Assembly (NCBI RefSeq): GCF_014649375.1
Contig: NZ_BMSX01000008.1
Span: forward strand, 62,001-126,000
Source: Streptomyces aurantiogriseus
GTDB taxonomy: Bacteria; Actinomycetota; Actinomycetes; Streptomycetales; Streptomycetaceae
Reading direction: 5' to 3'
Length of the DNA stretch: 64,000 nucleotides
This document shows, one piece after another, positions 9,097-17,800 of the stretch. Numbering within the stretch: the stretch's first letter is position 1; every line of letters begins with the position of its first letter. Below the pieces are notes generated by a model that was given only the letters and a program-made list of their open reading frames with translations, did not search any database and was not told where the DNA came from. The position numbers were made by a program, and so were the translations under genes.

Positions 9097-9839
9097 CCGC
9101 GCCCGTCTTCGTCGTCGAGGAGCTTCCTGCCGGTCGCTCCGAGTTCGTGCTGGACGGGCCCGAGGGACGGCACGCCGTCTCCGTCAAGCGGCTGCGGGCC
9201 GGTGAGGCGGTCGTGCTCACCGACGGGGCCGGGCGCTGGGCCGAGGGCGAGGTCGTCGCCGCCGAGGGCAAGGACCGGCTGGTGGTGAGTCTGAAGGATG
9301 TGGTGGAGGAACCTGCCGAGTCGCCGCGGATCACCGTCGTGCAGGCCCTGCCCAAGGGCGACCGCGGTGAGCTGGCCGTCGAGACGATGACCGAGACCGG
9401 CGTCGACGCGATCGTGCCGTGGGCCGCGTCCCGCTGCGTCACGCAGTGGAAGGGCGAGCGCGGGCTGAAGGCCCTTGCCAAGTGGCGGGCCACCGCCCGC
9501 GAGGCCGGCAAGCAGTCCCGCCGGGTCCGCTTTCCCGACGTCGCCGACGCGGCGACCAGCAAGCAGGTCGCGGCACTTCTCGCCCGGGCCGACTTCGCCG
9601 CCGTACTCCACGAGGACCGCGACTACGGCAGCGAGCCGCTCGCCACCGCCCAACTCCCCACCGAGGGCGAAATCGTGCTCGTCGTCGGCCCCGAAGGGGG
9701 CGTCTCCCCCGACGAGTTGGCGCTCTTCGAGGAGGCCGGCGCCAAGGCGTACCGGCTGGGGCGGAGCGTGCTGCGCACCTCGACCGCCGGGACGGCGGCC
9801 GCCGCTCTGATCCTGGGACGGACCGGCCGCTGGTCCTGA
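9093..9839 (+). CDS. rsmE: 16S rRNA (uracil-1498-N3)-methyltransferase RsmE
   Basis: 248-residue SPOUT-class RNA methyltransferase. The N-terminal PUA-like domain contains FVLDGPEGRHAVSVKRLRAGE. The trefoil-knot SAM site is clear near the C-terminus: LVVGPEGGVSPDELALFEEA and LGRSVLRTSTAGTAA. It methylates N3 of U1498 in the 30S decoding region. It starts by a 4-bp ATGA overlap with the nitronate monooxygenase gene. Confidence 0.95.
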   Translation: MTAPVFVVEELPAGRSEFVLDGPEGRHAVSVKRLRAGEAVVLTDGAGRWAEGEVVAAEGKDRLVVSLKDVVEEPAESPRITVVQALPKGDRGELAVETMTETGVDAIVPWAASRCVTQWKGERGLKALAKWRATAREAGKQSRRVRFPDVADAATSKQVAALLARADFAAVLHEDRDYGSEPLATAQLPTEGEIVLVVGPEGGVSPDELALFEEAGAKAYRLGRSVLRTSTAGTAAAALILGRTGRWS

Positions 9840-9878
9840 CCTGACCCGCCCCTGTCCGTCTGCCTTCGGGAGGACACC

Positions 9879-10271
9879 GTGGAACTCGCCCAAGTGCGGC
9901 TGCTGGTCACGGACTTCGCCGCCTGCTACCACTTCTATGCCGATGTCCTCGGCCTCAAGCCACAGTCGGGGGCCGAGCAGGGACCGTACGAGAAGTTCTC
10001 TCCCGCGACCGGTTCGGCGGGGATCGCCATCCAGGACCGGGCGATGATGGCGGAGGTGCTCGGGGAAGTGGGCGAGCGGGCCAGCGGCCACCGTTCCCTG
10101 GTGGCGCTGCGCGTCGACGACCTGGACGCCCACTGCGCGCAGATCACCGCCCGTGGCGCCACCCTCCTGCACGGCCCCGCCCACCTGACCGACCGCATGC
10201 GCGTCGCCCACCTCAAGGACCCGGAGGGCAACCTCGTGGAACTCCAGGAGTGGCTGCTGCTGCGCGGCTGA
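9879..10271 (+). CDS. VOC-family (glyoxalase/bleomycin-resistance fold) protein
   Basis: 130-residue single-chain vicinal-oxygen-chelate protein, likely an enzyme or binding protein acting as a dimer. The paired beta-alpha-beta-beta-beta modules are recognisable: VRLLVTDFAACYHFYADVLG at the start and AHLKDPEGNLVELQEW at the end, the latter carrying the conserved Glu metal ligand. Substrate is unknown. A GTG start with GGGAGG six bases upstream fits. It is 39 bp behind rsmE and may be its third operon member. Confidence 0.85.
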   Translation: MELAQVRLLVTDFAACYHFYADVLGLKPQSGAEQGPYEKFSPATGSAGIAIQDRAMMAEVLGEVGERASGHRSLVALRVDDLDAHCAQITARGATLLHGPAHLTDRMRVAHLKDPEGNLVELQEWLLLRG

Positions 10272-10389
10272 AGGCTGCCGGGCACGGCTCCCCGCCGTTC
10301 AACCCCCCGTTCGGTCACCGTGGAGGGTGGGTGAGGAGTGGCGGTATGTGCCCTACCGCGCCCGCCGGGGCGGTGGCAGGCTGCCTCTC

Positions 10390-10941
10390 ATGGGGGCTTC
10401 GAGACGGATTCGGCTCCGGCCGTACGGGATGCGCGCGGTGGCTGTGGCGGGGCTCGCGGCCGTGGCCGTCGGCGGAGTGGTGGCATGTGAGCCGGGTGGA
10501 GTCAGTGCCGCGTCCGTGGCGTACACGACCGATCAGACGGCGACGGCCGAGATCGAGCGGCGGGACGTGGACGTGCAGTGGCTGACCTGCACCGCCGACT
10601 ACGGGGACGACGGGAGCGACGGGAGCAGTGCCGGCGTGGAGACCGTCGCGTCCGTCGACTGCGAGGGGGAGACCGGCGACGGACGGGACATCACGGTCAC
10701 CGGGCAGGTCACGCGGGCGGTCGACGGCTCGTGTGTGCGGGGGGACCTGAGGGCGGACGTGGGGGACAAGCAGCTCTTCCGGGTGAGCGGGCTCGGGGAC
10801 TGCGAGTCGGCCACGCCCTCGCCCGTCGAGCCGCCCGGTTCCGGGCAGCCGGCCGAGCCGGGGCGGCCCACGGTCACCGTGACCGTCACCAGGACCGTCT
10901 GGTGCCAGGAGACCACGCACTGCGGGGCCGAGGGCAAGTGA
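10390..10941 (+). CDS. Putative secreted lipoprotein, unknown function
   Basis: 183-residue exported protein starting MGASRRIRLRPYGMRAVAVA. Basic residues and a hydrophobic stretch end in VAVGGVVAC, a possible lipobox with Cys as the lipid site. The mature part is acidic and Gly/Ser-rich with paired cysteines (TCTADYG, VDCEGE, GDCESA) and a Pro-rich segment before TVTVTVTRTVWCQ. I do not recognise the family. An in-frame ATG 21 codons upstream (10327) would hide the signal peptide, so 10390 is preferred. Confidence 0.6.
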   Translation: MGASRRIRLRPYGMRAVAVAGLAAVAVGGVVACEPGGVSAASVAYTTDQTATAEIERRDVDVQWLTCTADYGDDGSDGSSAGVETVASVDCEGETGDGRDITVTGQVTRAVDGSCVRGDLRADVGDKQLFRVSGLGDCESATPSPVEPPGSGQPAEPGRPTVTVTVTRTVWCQETTHCGAEGK

Positions 10942-11002
10942 GCAGGGCGGGAAGTGATCGAAACCCCTGACCGTGGCGCGTGTCCTTGCCTAGAGTTATC
11001 GG

Positions 11003-14000
11003 GTGACACAGTCCGCTACGCCTGCTGCGTACTTCCGGTTCCCGCACCTGCACGGCGAGTTGGTGGCCTTCACCGCCGAGGACGACGTGTGGCTAGCGCC
11101 CCTCGACGGCGGGCGCGCCTGGCGGGTCAGCGCCGACAACGTGCCGGTCTCCCTGCCCCGCATCTCGCCCGACGGCACCACCGTCGCCTGGACCTCCACC
11201 CGCGACGGTGCCCCCGAGGTGCATGTCGCCCCCGTCGACGGCGGGCCCACCACCCGGCTGACGTACTGGGGCACTCACCGCACCCAGGTGCACGGCTGGA
11301 CCCCCGACGGTCACGTCCTCGCCCTCAGCGCCCACGACCAGGCGAGCCTGCGCCGCACCTGGGCCCGTGCCGTCCCGCTCGACGGCGGACCGGCCACCAC
11401 CCTGCCGTACGGGCCCGTCGGCGCCGTGGCCCACGGCCCGCACACCGTGCTGCTGTCCGCGCCCATGGGGCGCGAGGCCGCGTACTGGAAGCGCTACCGG
11501 GGCGGTACGGCGGGCAAGTTGTGGATCGACCGGGAGGGCGGCGGGGACTTCGTGCGGCTGCACGAGGAGCTCGACGGGAACATCGAGTACCCGGTGTGGG
11601 TGGGGGAGCGGATCGGATTCCTGTCCGATCACGAGGGCACCGGGGCGCTCTACTCGTCGCTCGCCGATGGCTCCGACCTGCGGCGGCACACTCCGCTCGA
11701 CGGGTTCTACGCCCGGCAGGCCGCCGGGGACGGCCGGCGGGTCGTGTACGTCTCCGCGGGTGAGCTGTGGATCCTCGACGACCTCGACGGATCCGAGCCG
11801 CGCCGGCTCGACGTGCGGCTCGGCGGGCAGCGCACCGACCGGCGGCCGTACCCGGTGACCGCCTCCCGGTGGCTGGGATCCGCCACCCCCGACCACACCG
11901 CGCGCGGCAGCGCCGTCGAGGTGCGCGGTGGCGTCCACTGGGTCACCCACCGCTCCGGTCCCGCCCGCGCGCTCGCCGCCGAACCCGGCGTACGGGCCCG
12001 GCTGCCGCGCACCTTCCGCACGGAGGGCGAGGAGTGGGTGGTGTGGGTGACGGACGCCGAGGGCGAGGACGCCCTGGAGTTCGCGCCGGCCACCGGACTC
12101 GCGCCGGGGGCCACTCCGCGCCGGCTGGCGGCCGGACGGCTCGGCCGGGTGCTGGAGCTCGCCATGGCGCCGGACGGCAGCCGGGCCGCCGTCGCCGCGC
12201 ACGACGGGCGGCTGCTGCTCGTCGAGCGGGAGACCGGCGAGGTCCGCGAGGTCGACCGCAGCGAGCACGGCGAGGTCTGCGACCTGGTCTTCTCGCCCGA
12301 CTCCGGCTGGCTGGCCTGGTCGCACCCCGGCCCGCGCCCGCTCAGCCAGCTCAGGCTCGCCAACACCACGGACCTGTCGGTCACCGACGCGACCCCGCTG
12401 CGCTTCCGCGACTACGCGCCCGCCTTCACGCTCGACGGCAAGCACCTCGCGTTCCTGTCCACGCGCGCCTTCGACCCGGTCTACGACCAGCACGCCTTCG
12501 ACCTCTCCTTCGTCGCCGGCGCCCGCCCGCACCTGATCACCCTGGCCGCCACGACGCCCTCGCCGTTCGGCCCCCAGCGGCACGGCCGGCCCTTCGACGC
12601 TCCCGACAAGGACGAGACGCCCGACAGCGAGGGCACCCCCGCCACCCGGATCGACCTCGAGGGCCTCGCCGACCGGATCATCCCGTTCCCCGTCGAGGCC
12701 GGCCGCTACTCCACACTGCGCGCCGCCAAGGACGGTGTGCTGTGGCTGCGCCACCCGGTGCGCGGGGTCCTCGGCGCCTCCCGCGCCACCCCGGACGACC
12801 CCGACCCGCACACCGAGCTGGAGCGCTACGACCTCGCCCAGCACCGCCTCGAACACCTGGCCTCCGACGCCGACGACTTCGACGTCAGCGGCGACGGCAA
12901 GCGGCTGCTGCTGTGGACCGACGGCAAGCTCAAGGTCGTCCCCAGCGACCGGCGGGCCTCCGGCGACGAGGACAGCGACACCAACGTCACCGTCGACCTC
13001 GGCCGTATCCGCCAGACCGTCGACCCGGCCGCCGAGTGGCGGCAGATGTACGACGAGACCGGCCGCATCATGCGGGACAACTTCTGGCGCCCCGACCTCG
13101 GCGGCGTCGACTGGGACGGCGTCCTGGACCGCTACCGGCCCGTCCTCGAGCGGATCGCCACCCACGACGACCTGGTCGACCTCCTGTGGGAGGTACACGG
13201 CGAACTGGGTACGTCGCATGCCTACGTCATACCGCGCGGCGGCTACGGCGGCGGCGCCCGGCAGGGTCTCCTCGGCGCCGACATCTCCCGGCACGAGGAC
13301 GGCAGCTGGCGCATCGACCGGGTCCTGCCGTCGGAGACCTCCGACCCCGACGCCCACTCCCCGCTCGCCGCACCAGGCGTCGCCGTGCTCGCCGGAGACG
13401 CGATCGTCGCCGTCGCCGGGCATCCGGTGGACCCGGTCTCCGGGCCCGGGCCGCTGCTCGTCGGTACGGCGGGCAAGGCGGTCGAGCTGACCGTCTCGCC
13501 GGCCGGCGGGGGCGAGCCGCGGCACGCCGTGGTCGTCCCGATCGACGACGAGGAGCCGCTGCGCTACCACGCCTGGGTCGCGGACCGCCGGGCCTATGTG
13601 CACGAGAAGTCCGGCGGGCGGCTCGGCTATCTGCACGTCCCCGACATGGTCGGCTCCGGCTGGGCGCAGCTGCACCGCGACCTGCGCGTCGAGGTGGCCC
13701 GCGAGGGGCTCGTGGTCGACGTGCGGGAGAACCGGGGCGGGCACACCTCCCAGCTGGTCGTGGAGAAGCTGGCGCGACGGATCGTCGGCTGGGACGTGCC
13801 GCGCGGGATGCGGCCGTACAGCTACCCGGAGGACGCGCCCCGAGGGCCCGTCGTCGCCGTCGCCGACGAGTTCTCCGGATCCGACGGGGACATCGTCAAC
13901 GCCGCGATCAAGGCGCTGGGGATCGGGCCGGTGGTCGGGACGCGGACGTGGGGCGGGACCGTCGGGATCGACAGCCGGTACCGGCTGGTGGACGGGACGC

Positions 14001-14203
14001 TGGTCACCCAGCCGAAGTACGCGATCTGGTTGGAGGGGTACGACTGGGGGGTCGAGAACCACGGGGTCGATCCGGACGTGGAGGTCGTCGCCCGGCCCCA
14101 GGATCGCGCGGCGGGGAGGGACGTCCAGCTGGACGAGGCGGTGAGGCTGGCGCTGGCCGCACTGGAGGAGACGCCGGCCAGGACGCCACCGACGTTGCCT
14201 TGA
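11003..14203 (+). CDS. tri: Tricorn protease homologue (S41 family)
   Basis: 1066-residue giant peptidase that cleaves oligopeptides released by the proteasome. The first two thirds are beta-propeller repeats (for example ISPDGTTVAWTSTRDG and FSPDSGWLAWSHPG). A PDZ-like domain lies near 780-850, and an S41 catalytic domain follows. Catalytic-type residues can be placed by family knowledge: His in ELGTSHAYV, the Ser-Asp of EFSGSDGDI and Glu in WLEGYDWG. No signal peptide is seen. GTG start. It is monocistronic, closed by the hairpin at 14211-14230. Confidence 0.93.
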   Translation: MTQSATPAAYFRFPHLHGELVAFTAEDDVWLAPLDGGRAWRVSADNVPVSLPRISPDGTTVAWTSTRDGAPEVHVAPVDGGPTTRLTYWGTHRTQVHGWTPDGHVLALSAHDQASLRRTWARAVPLDGGPATTLPYGPVGAVAHGPHTVLLSAPMGREAAYWKRYRGGTAGKLWIDREGGGDFVRLHEELDGNIEYPVWVGERIGFLSDHEGTGALYSSLADGSDLRRHTPLDGFYARQAAGDGRRVVYVSAGELWILDDLDGSEPRRLDVRLGGQRTDRRPYPVTASRWLGSATPDHTARGSAVEVRGGVHWVTHRSGPARALAAEPGVRARLPRTFRTEGEEWVVWVTDAEGEDALEFAPATGLAPGATPRRLAAGRLGRVLELAMAPDGSRAAVAAHDGRLLLVERETGEVREVDRSEHGEVCDLVFSPDSGWLAWSHPGPRPLSQLRLANTTDLSVTDATPLRFRDYAPAFTLDGKHLAFLSTRAFDPVYDQHAFDLSFVAGARPHLITLAATTPSPFGPQRHGRPFDAPDKDETPDSEGTPATRIDLEGLADRIIPFPVEAGRYSTLRAAKDGVLWLRHPVRGVLGASRATPDDPDPHTELERYDLAQHRLEHLASDADDFDVSGDGKRLLLWTDGKLKVVPSDRRASGDEDSDTNVTVDLGRIRQTVDPAAEWRQMYDETGRIMRDNFWRPDLGGVDWDGVLDRYRPVLERIATHDDLVDLLWEVHGELGTSHAYVIPRGGYGGGARQGLLGADISRHEDGSWRIDRVLPSETSDPDAHSPLAAPGVAVLAGDAIVAVAGHPVDPVSGPGPLLVGTAGKAVELTVSPAGGGEPRHAVVVPIDDEEPLRYHAWVADRRAYVHEKSGGRLGYLHVPDMVGSGWAQLHRDLRVEVAREGLVVDVRENRGGHTSQLVVEKLARRIVGWDVPRGMRPYSYPEDAPRGPVVAVADEFSGSDGDIVNAAIKALGIGPVVGTRTWGGTVGIDSRYRLVDGTLVTQPKYAIWLEGYDWGVENHGVDPDVEVVARPQDRAAGRDVQLDEAVRLALAALEETPARTPPTLP

Positions 14204-14210
14204 CCGTCCT

Positions 14211-14230
14211 CTGGGGGCTGCCGCCCCCAG
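14211..14230 (+). terminator. Perfect hairpin after tricorn gene
   Basis: CTGGGGGC, loop TGCC, GCCCCCAG, eight bases after the stop codon. It is the same type as the one at 31253-31272, a common Streptomyces intergenic hairpin followed by ACCCC. Confidence 0.75.
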
Positions 14231-14252
14231 ACCCCTGCTTCGCCCTGAACGG

Positions 14253-14280
14253 GCCTCGTCCTCAAACGCCGGACGGGCTG
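14253..14280. repeat. Dispersed Streptomyces intergenic repeat (CCTCAAACGCCGGACGGGCTG type)
   Basis: The stretch GCCTCGTCCTCAAACGCCGG plus ACGGGCTG matches a short sequence that recurs between genes in many Streptomyces genomes (recalled from general knowledge). It lies downstream of the tricorn terminator; function is unknown. Confidence 0.55.
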
Positions 14281-14342
14281 GATTCAGTGGACGCTCGCTA
14301 CGATGCCCCGTAAGAGATCACCAGCGTTGAAGGAGTCACCGC

Positions 14343-14696
14343 ATGTCAGGTGAGCCGCAGGACGACTGCCTGTTCTGCAAGATCGTCGAGGGCCATGTCC
14401 CGGCGACGATCGTGCGTGAGACCGAGACGACCCTCGCCTTCCGGGACATCAACCCCCAGGCACCCACCCACATCCTGGTGATCCCCAAGGCGCACCATGT
14501 CGATGCCGCCACCCTCGCCGCCGAGGCGCCGCAGCTCGCCGCGGACGTGCTGCGCGAGACGCAGGCGGTCGCCGACGAGGAGAAGCTGGAGAGCTACCGC
14601 GTCGTCTTCAACACCGGCAGCGGCGCCGGCCAGACCGTCTGGCACGCCCACGCGCATGTCCTCGGCGGCCGTGGTCTGCACTGGCCCCCCGGGTAA
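14343..14696 (+). CDS. HIT-domain protein (HINT subfamily)
   Basis: 117-residue histidine-triad hydrolase, about the usual length for HINT purine nucleoside phosphoramidases. The zinc-type N-terminus DDCLFCKIVEGHVPA and the catalytic triad HxHxHxx as WHAHAHVLGG are intact. It probably removes AMP from aminoacyl or amine phosphoramidates in the cytoplasm. The next gene, an RNase Z-like hydrolase, starts six bases after the stop, and a deaminase follows, forming an apparent three-gene nucleotide/RNA operon. Confidence 0.93.
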   Translation: MSGEPQDDCLFCKIVEGHVPATIVRETETTLAFRDINPQAPTHILVIPKAHHVDAATLAAEAPQLAADVLRETQAVADEEKLESYRVVFNTGSGAGQTVWHAHAHVLGGRGLHWPPG

Positions 14697-14702
14697 GTCG
14701 CC

Positions 14703-15635
14703 GTGTCCGTCCGTGAACTGGTGGTCCTCGGGACCGCCAGCCAGGTCCCGACCCGGCACCGCAACCACAACGGCTACCTCCTGCGCTGGGACGGCGAGGG
14801 CATCCTCTTCGACCCCGGCGAGGGCACGCAGCGTCAGATGCTGCGCGCCGGGGTCTCCGCCCACGACCTCAACCGGATCTGCGTCACGCACTTCCACGGC
14901 GACCACTCCCTCGGCCTCGCCGGTGTGATCCAGCGCATCAACCTCGACAAGGTCCCGCACCCGGTCACCGCGCACTACCCGCTCTCCGGCCAGCGCTTCT
15001 TCAGCCGCCTGCGGTACGCCACCGCCTACCGCGAGACCGTCGGCATCACCGAGGCCCCGCTCGAGACGGACGGGCCCCTCGCCACGACGGCGTCGTACAC
15101 GCTGGAAGCGCGGAAGCTCTCCCACCCCGTCGAGTCCTACGGCTACCGCATCGTCGAGCCCGACGGGCGCCGTATGCTGCCCGACCGGCTCGCCGCGCAC
15201 GGCATCAAGGGGCCGGACGTCGGGCGGATCCAGCGGGAGGGCTCCCTGGGCGACGTCTCCCTCGAGGACGTCAGCGAGGTGCGGCGCGGGCAGCGGTTCG
15301 CGTTCGTCATGGACACCCGGCTGTGCGACGGCGTGCACGCGCTGGCGGACGGCTGCGACATGCTCGTCATCGAGTCGACCTTCCTCGACGAGGACGTCGA
15401 ACTCGCCGTCGAGTACGGACATCTGACGGCCGGTCAGGCGGCGGGTGTCGCGCGGGACGCCGGTGTGCGGCATCTCGTGCTCACCCATTTCAGCCAGCGC
15501 TACTCCGAACCCGGGGGCACCGCCCCGACGGAGTCCGGGGGAGAGTTCGAGCGGCAGGCGCGGGCGGCCGGGTTCGAGGGGGAGCTGACGGTGGCGTACG
15601 ACCTTCTGCGAGTGCCGGTTCCGAAACGGCGGTGA
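14703..15635 (+). CDS. rnz: Ribonuclease Z-like MBL-fold hydrolase
   Basis: 310-residue metallo-beta-lactamase-fold protein of the RNase Z (elaC) type, which matures tRNA 3' ends. Motifs seen: N-terminal ELVVLGTASQVPTRHRNHNG, PGEGTQRQM, the HxHxDH signature as THFHGDHSLGL, the late MDTRLCDG with conserved Asp, and LVLTHFSQRYSEP. All zinc ligands appear intact. GTG start, six bases after the HIT gene. The stop codon overlaps a possible GTG start of the deaminase gene. Confidence 0.88.
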   Translation: MSVRELVVLGTASQVPTRHRNHNGYLLRWDGEGILFDPGEGTQRQMLRAGVSAHDLNRICVTHFHGDHSLGLAGVIQRINLDKVPHPVTAHYPLSGQRFFSRLRYATAYRETVGITEAPLETDGPLATTASYTLEARKLSHPVESYGYRIVEPDGRRMLPDRLAAHGIKGPDVGRIQREGSLGDVSLEDVSEVRRGQRFAFVMDTRLCDGVHALADGCDMLVIESTFLDEDVELAVEYGHLTAGQAAGVARDAGVRHLVLTHFSQRYSEPGGTAPTESGGEFERQARAAGFEGELTVAYDLLRVPVPKRR

Positions 15636-15655
15636 ATCACCCGTACGATGCTTTG

Positions 15656-16651
15656 ATGTCCCTCCCCAAAGCTGAACTGCACCTCCACATCGAAGGCACC
15701 CTGGAGCCCGAGCTGGCGTTCGAGCTGGCCGCCCGCAATGGGGTGACGCTGCCCTACGCGGACACCGAAGAGCTGCGCAAGGCGTACCAGTTCGAGGACC
15801 TGCAGTCCTTCCTGAACCTGTACTACGAGCTGATGGCGGTCCTGCGCACCGAGCGGGACTTCGAGGACCTCGCGAACGCCTATCTCGCGCGGGCCGCCGC
15901 GCAGGGCGTGCGGCACGCGGAGATCTTCTTCGATCCGCAGGCCCACCTCGCCCGGGGGATCGGCATGGGCACGGTGGTGGAAGGGCTGTGGCGGGCGCTC
16001 GGGCGCAGTGAGGAGCAGCACGGCGTCTCCACCCGGCTGATCCTCTGCTTCCTGCGCGACCAGTCCGCCGAGTCGGCGATGGAGACCCTGGAGGCGGCGC
16101 GGCCGTACCTCGACCGGATCATCGGTGTCGGGCTGGACTCCGCCGAGGTCGGGCATCCGCCGGTGAAGTTCCGCGAGGTGTACGAGGCCGCCGCCGCGCT
16201 CGGGCTGCGGCGGGTGGCGCACGCCGGAGAGGAGGGGCCGCCGGAGTACATCACCGAGGCTCTCGACCTGCTCGGTGTCGAGCGCGTCGACCACGGGCTG
16301 CGGTGCATGGAGGACCCGGCGCTGGTGGAACGGCTGGTGCGGGAGCGGATCCCGCTGACGCTGTGTCCGCTGTCCAACGTCCGGCTGCGCGCCGTCGACG
16401 ACCTCGCCGGCCATCCGCTGCCCGCGATGCTCGACGCCGGGCTGGTCTGCACGGTCAACTCCGACGACCCGGCCTACTTCGGCGGCTACGTCGGCGACAA
16501 CTTCGACGCCGTAGGCAAGACCCTGGGGCTGAGCCAGGAGCGGCTGCGCGAGCTCGCCCGCAACTCCTTCGTCGCCTCCTTCCTGGAGGACGACGAGGAG
16601 CGGCGGGCGCGGTGCCTCGCCGAGGTCGAGGCCTACGAGTTCCCCTCCTGA
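15656..16651 (+). CDS. Adenosine/adenine deaminase family protein
   Basis: 331-residue amidohydrolase of the adenosine deaminase superfamily. The metal-binding HxH is in AELHLHIEGTLEPE, the catalytic Glu in HAGEEGPPEY, and the final Asp pair in NSDDPAYFGGY. The SDDPxYF form is typical of bacterial adenine deaminases (ADA type 3), so adenine may be the real substrate; this cannot be settled here. An alternative GTG start at 15632 overlaps the RNase Z stop. It converges end to end with the binding-protein gene, whose stop is the next base. Confidence 0.88.
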   Translation: MSLPKAELHLHIEGTLEPELAFELAARNGVTLPYADTEELRKAYQFEDLQSFLNLYYELMAVLRTERDFEDLANAYLARAAAQGVRHAEIFFDPQAHLARGIGMGTVVEGLWRALGRSEEQHGVSTRLILCFLRDQSAESAMETLEAARPYLDRIIGVGLDSAEVGHPPVKFREVYEAAAALGLRRVAHAGEEGPPEYITEALDLLGVERVDHGLRCMEDPALVERLVRERIPLTLCPLSNVRLRAVDDLAGHPLPAMLDAGLVCTVNSDDPAYFGGYVGDNFDAVGKTLGLSQERLRELARNSFVASFLEDDEERRARCLAEVEAYEFPS

Positions 16652-17716
16652 CTAGGAGGCCTGGTGGATGCGGTCCACCAGGATGTCGATGACGAGCGGT
16701 GTGCGCGGGCCGAAGCCGAGGAGTACGCCGTCCTCCATGTCGACGACCCGGCGGTCCAGGCCGGCCGGGGTCTGGGCGATGCCGGGGATCTGGAGGAGGC
16801 CGTCGAGACCGCCGACCGACTCCAGGCCCTTGGTCATCATCAGGATGACGTCCGGCTGGGCCTGGGCCAGCGCCTCGGTGGTGATCGGGGTGAAGGGCTT
16901 GTCCAGGCCCGCGGCCGTGCCCGCGTCCACCGCGCCGGCCGCCTCCAGCAGCGAGTCGGCGCCGGAGCCCCTGCCGCCGATCAGGTAGACGGCCGCACTG
17001 CCGCGCATGTAGAGGAAGGCGACCTTGGGCTTGCTGCCCTTGGGCACCCCGGCGCGGGCCGCCGCCAGCTCGTCGCTCATGCGCTGGTTCAGCGCCTTGC
17101 CGGCCTCCGGGACGCCGAGGGCCTCGGCGACGCGGGTGGTGCGGGTGGTGACGTCGGACAGTTTCGTCGCCGGGTCGAGGACGACGACCGGGATGCCCGC
17201 GTCCCGGATCTGCTGCACGGCTTCCTTGGGTCCGGTGTCGGTGTCGGCGAGCACCACCGTCGGCCGCAGCGACAGCACGCTCTCCGCGCTCACATCGTGT
17301 GCCTTGGTGACCTGGGGCAGCTTCTCGGCCTCCTCGAACGTGGCCGTGATGTCCCGGCCGACGACCCGATCACCGAGCCCGAGCGTGAACACGATCTCCG
17401 CCACGCCTCCGTTGAGCGGCAGGATCCGCGAGGCGTCCTTCACGGTCACCTTGCGGCCGTCGGAGGAGTCGACGGTGACCGGCAACTTCGGTGTGGGCGG
17501 CTTGCCTTCGAGCGGCACGACCGTGTTCTTCGCGAGCTGCTTCTGGGCGGCGGCGGCCCGCGCGCTCGCGGATGCCGGTGAGGCGTCGGAGGCCGCACCG
17601 GTCCCCGTGGCGCTTCCTCCGCAGGCACCTGTCAGCAGGGCGAGGGCCAGACCGAGGGCGGCGAGGCGCCCCCGCGACGGACGTCTGCCGGAGGGGCCTC
17701 TTCCGGATGCGCGCAT
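16652..17716 (-). CDS. Haem (hemin)/iron ABC transporter substrate-binding lipoprotein, HmuT-like
   Basis: 354-residue exported lipoprotein. The signal peptide has Arg-rich N-terminus, hydrophobic ALGLALALL, and a lipobox-like LLTGAC. The rest is a type II/III iron-complex binding fold, with LPLNGGVAEIVFTLGLGDRV, PTVVLADTDTG and GIPVVVLDPATKL. It best resembles HmuT haem-binding proteins. No HmuU permease or HmuV ATPase gene is next to it, which is unusual. An iron box sits between this gene and the divergent secreted protein, so expression in iron starvation is likely. ChuT/siderophore specificity is the alternative. Confidence 0.85.
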   Translation of the reverse strand: MRASGRGPSGRRPSRGRLAALGLALALLTGACGGSATGTGAASDASPASASARAAAAQKQLAKNTVVPLEGKPPTPKLPVTVDSSDGRKVTVKDASRILPLNGGVAEIVFTLGLGDRVVGRDITATFEEAEKLPQVTKAHDVSAESVLSLRPTVVLADTDTGPKEAVQQIRDAGIPVVVLDPATKLSDVTTRTTRVAEALGVPEAGKALNQRMSDELAAARAGVPKGSKPKVAFLYMRGSAAVYLIGGRGSGADSLLEAAGAVDAGTAAGLDKPFTPITTEALAQAQPDVILMMTKGLESVGGLDGLLQIPGIAQTPAGLDRRVVDMEDGVLLGFGPRTPLVIDILVDRIHQAS

Positions 17717-17758
17717 GGCCTTCCTTTCCTCTCGTCTGGCACACGGTGGGAGATTAGT

Positions 17759-17777
17759 TTAGGTTAGCCTTCCCTTA
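17759..17777. promoter_or_regulatory. DmdR/DtxR-type iron box, divergent
   Basis: The 19-bp TTAGGTTAGCCTTCCCTTA closely follows the actinobacterial iron box TTAGGTTAGGCTCACCTAA. It lies between the HmuT-like gene and the wall-protein gene, 24 bp before the latter's ATG, so one repressor site can serve both promoters. Confidence 0.8.
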
Positions 17778-17800
17778 TTTTCGCGTGGTGGGGGTGTTTC

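Noticed and set aside
11093..14062. 989-codon reverse-strand open frame across the tricorn gene
   Set aside because: Antisense shadow caused by extreme G+C; composition is Val/Gly/Asp-rich without domains, and the forward frame is a clear tricorn protease.
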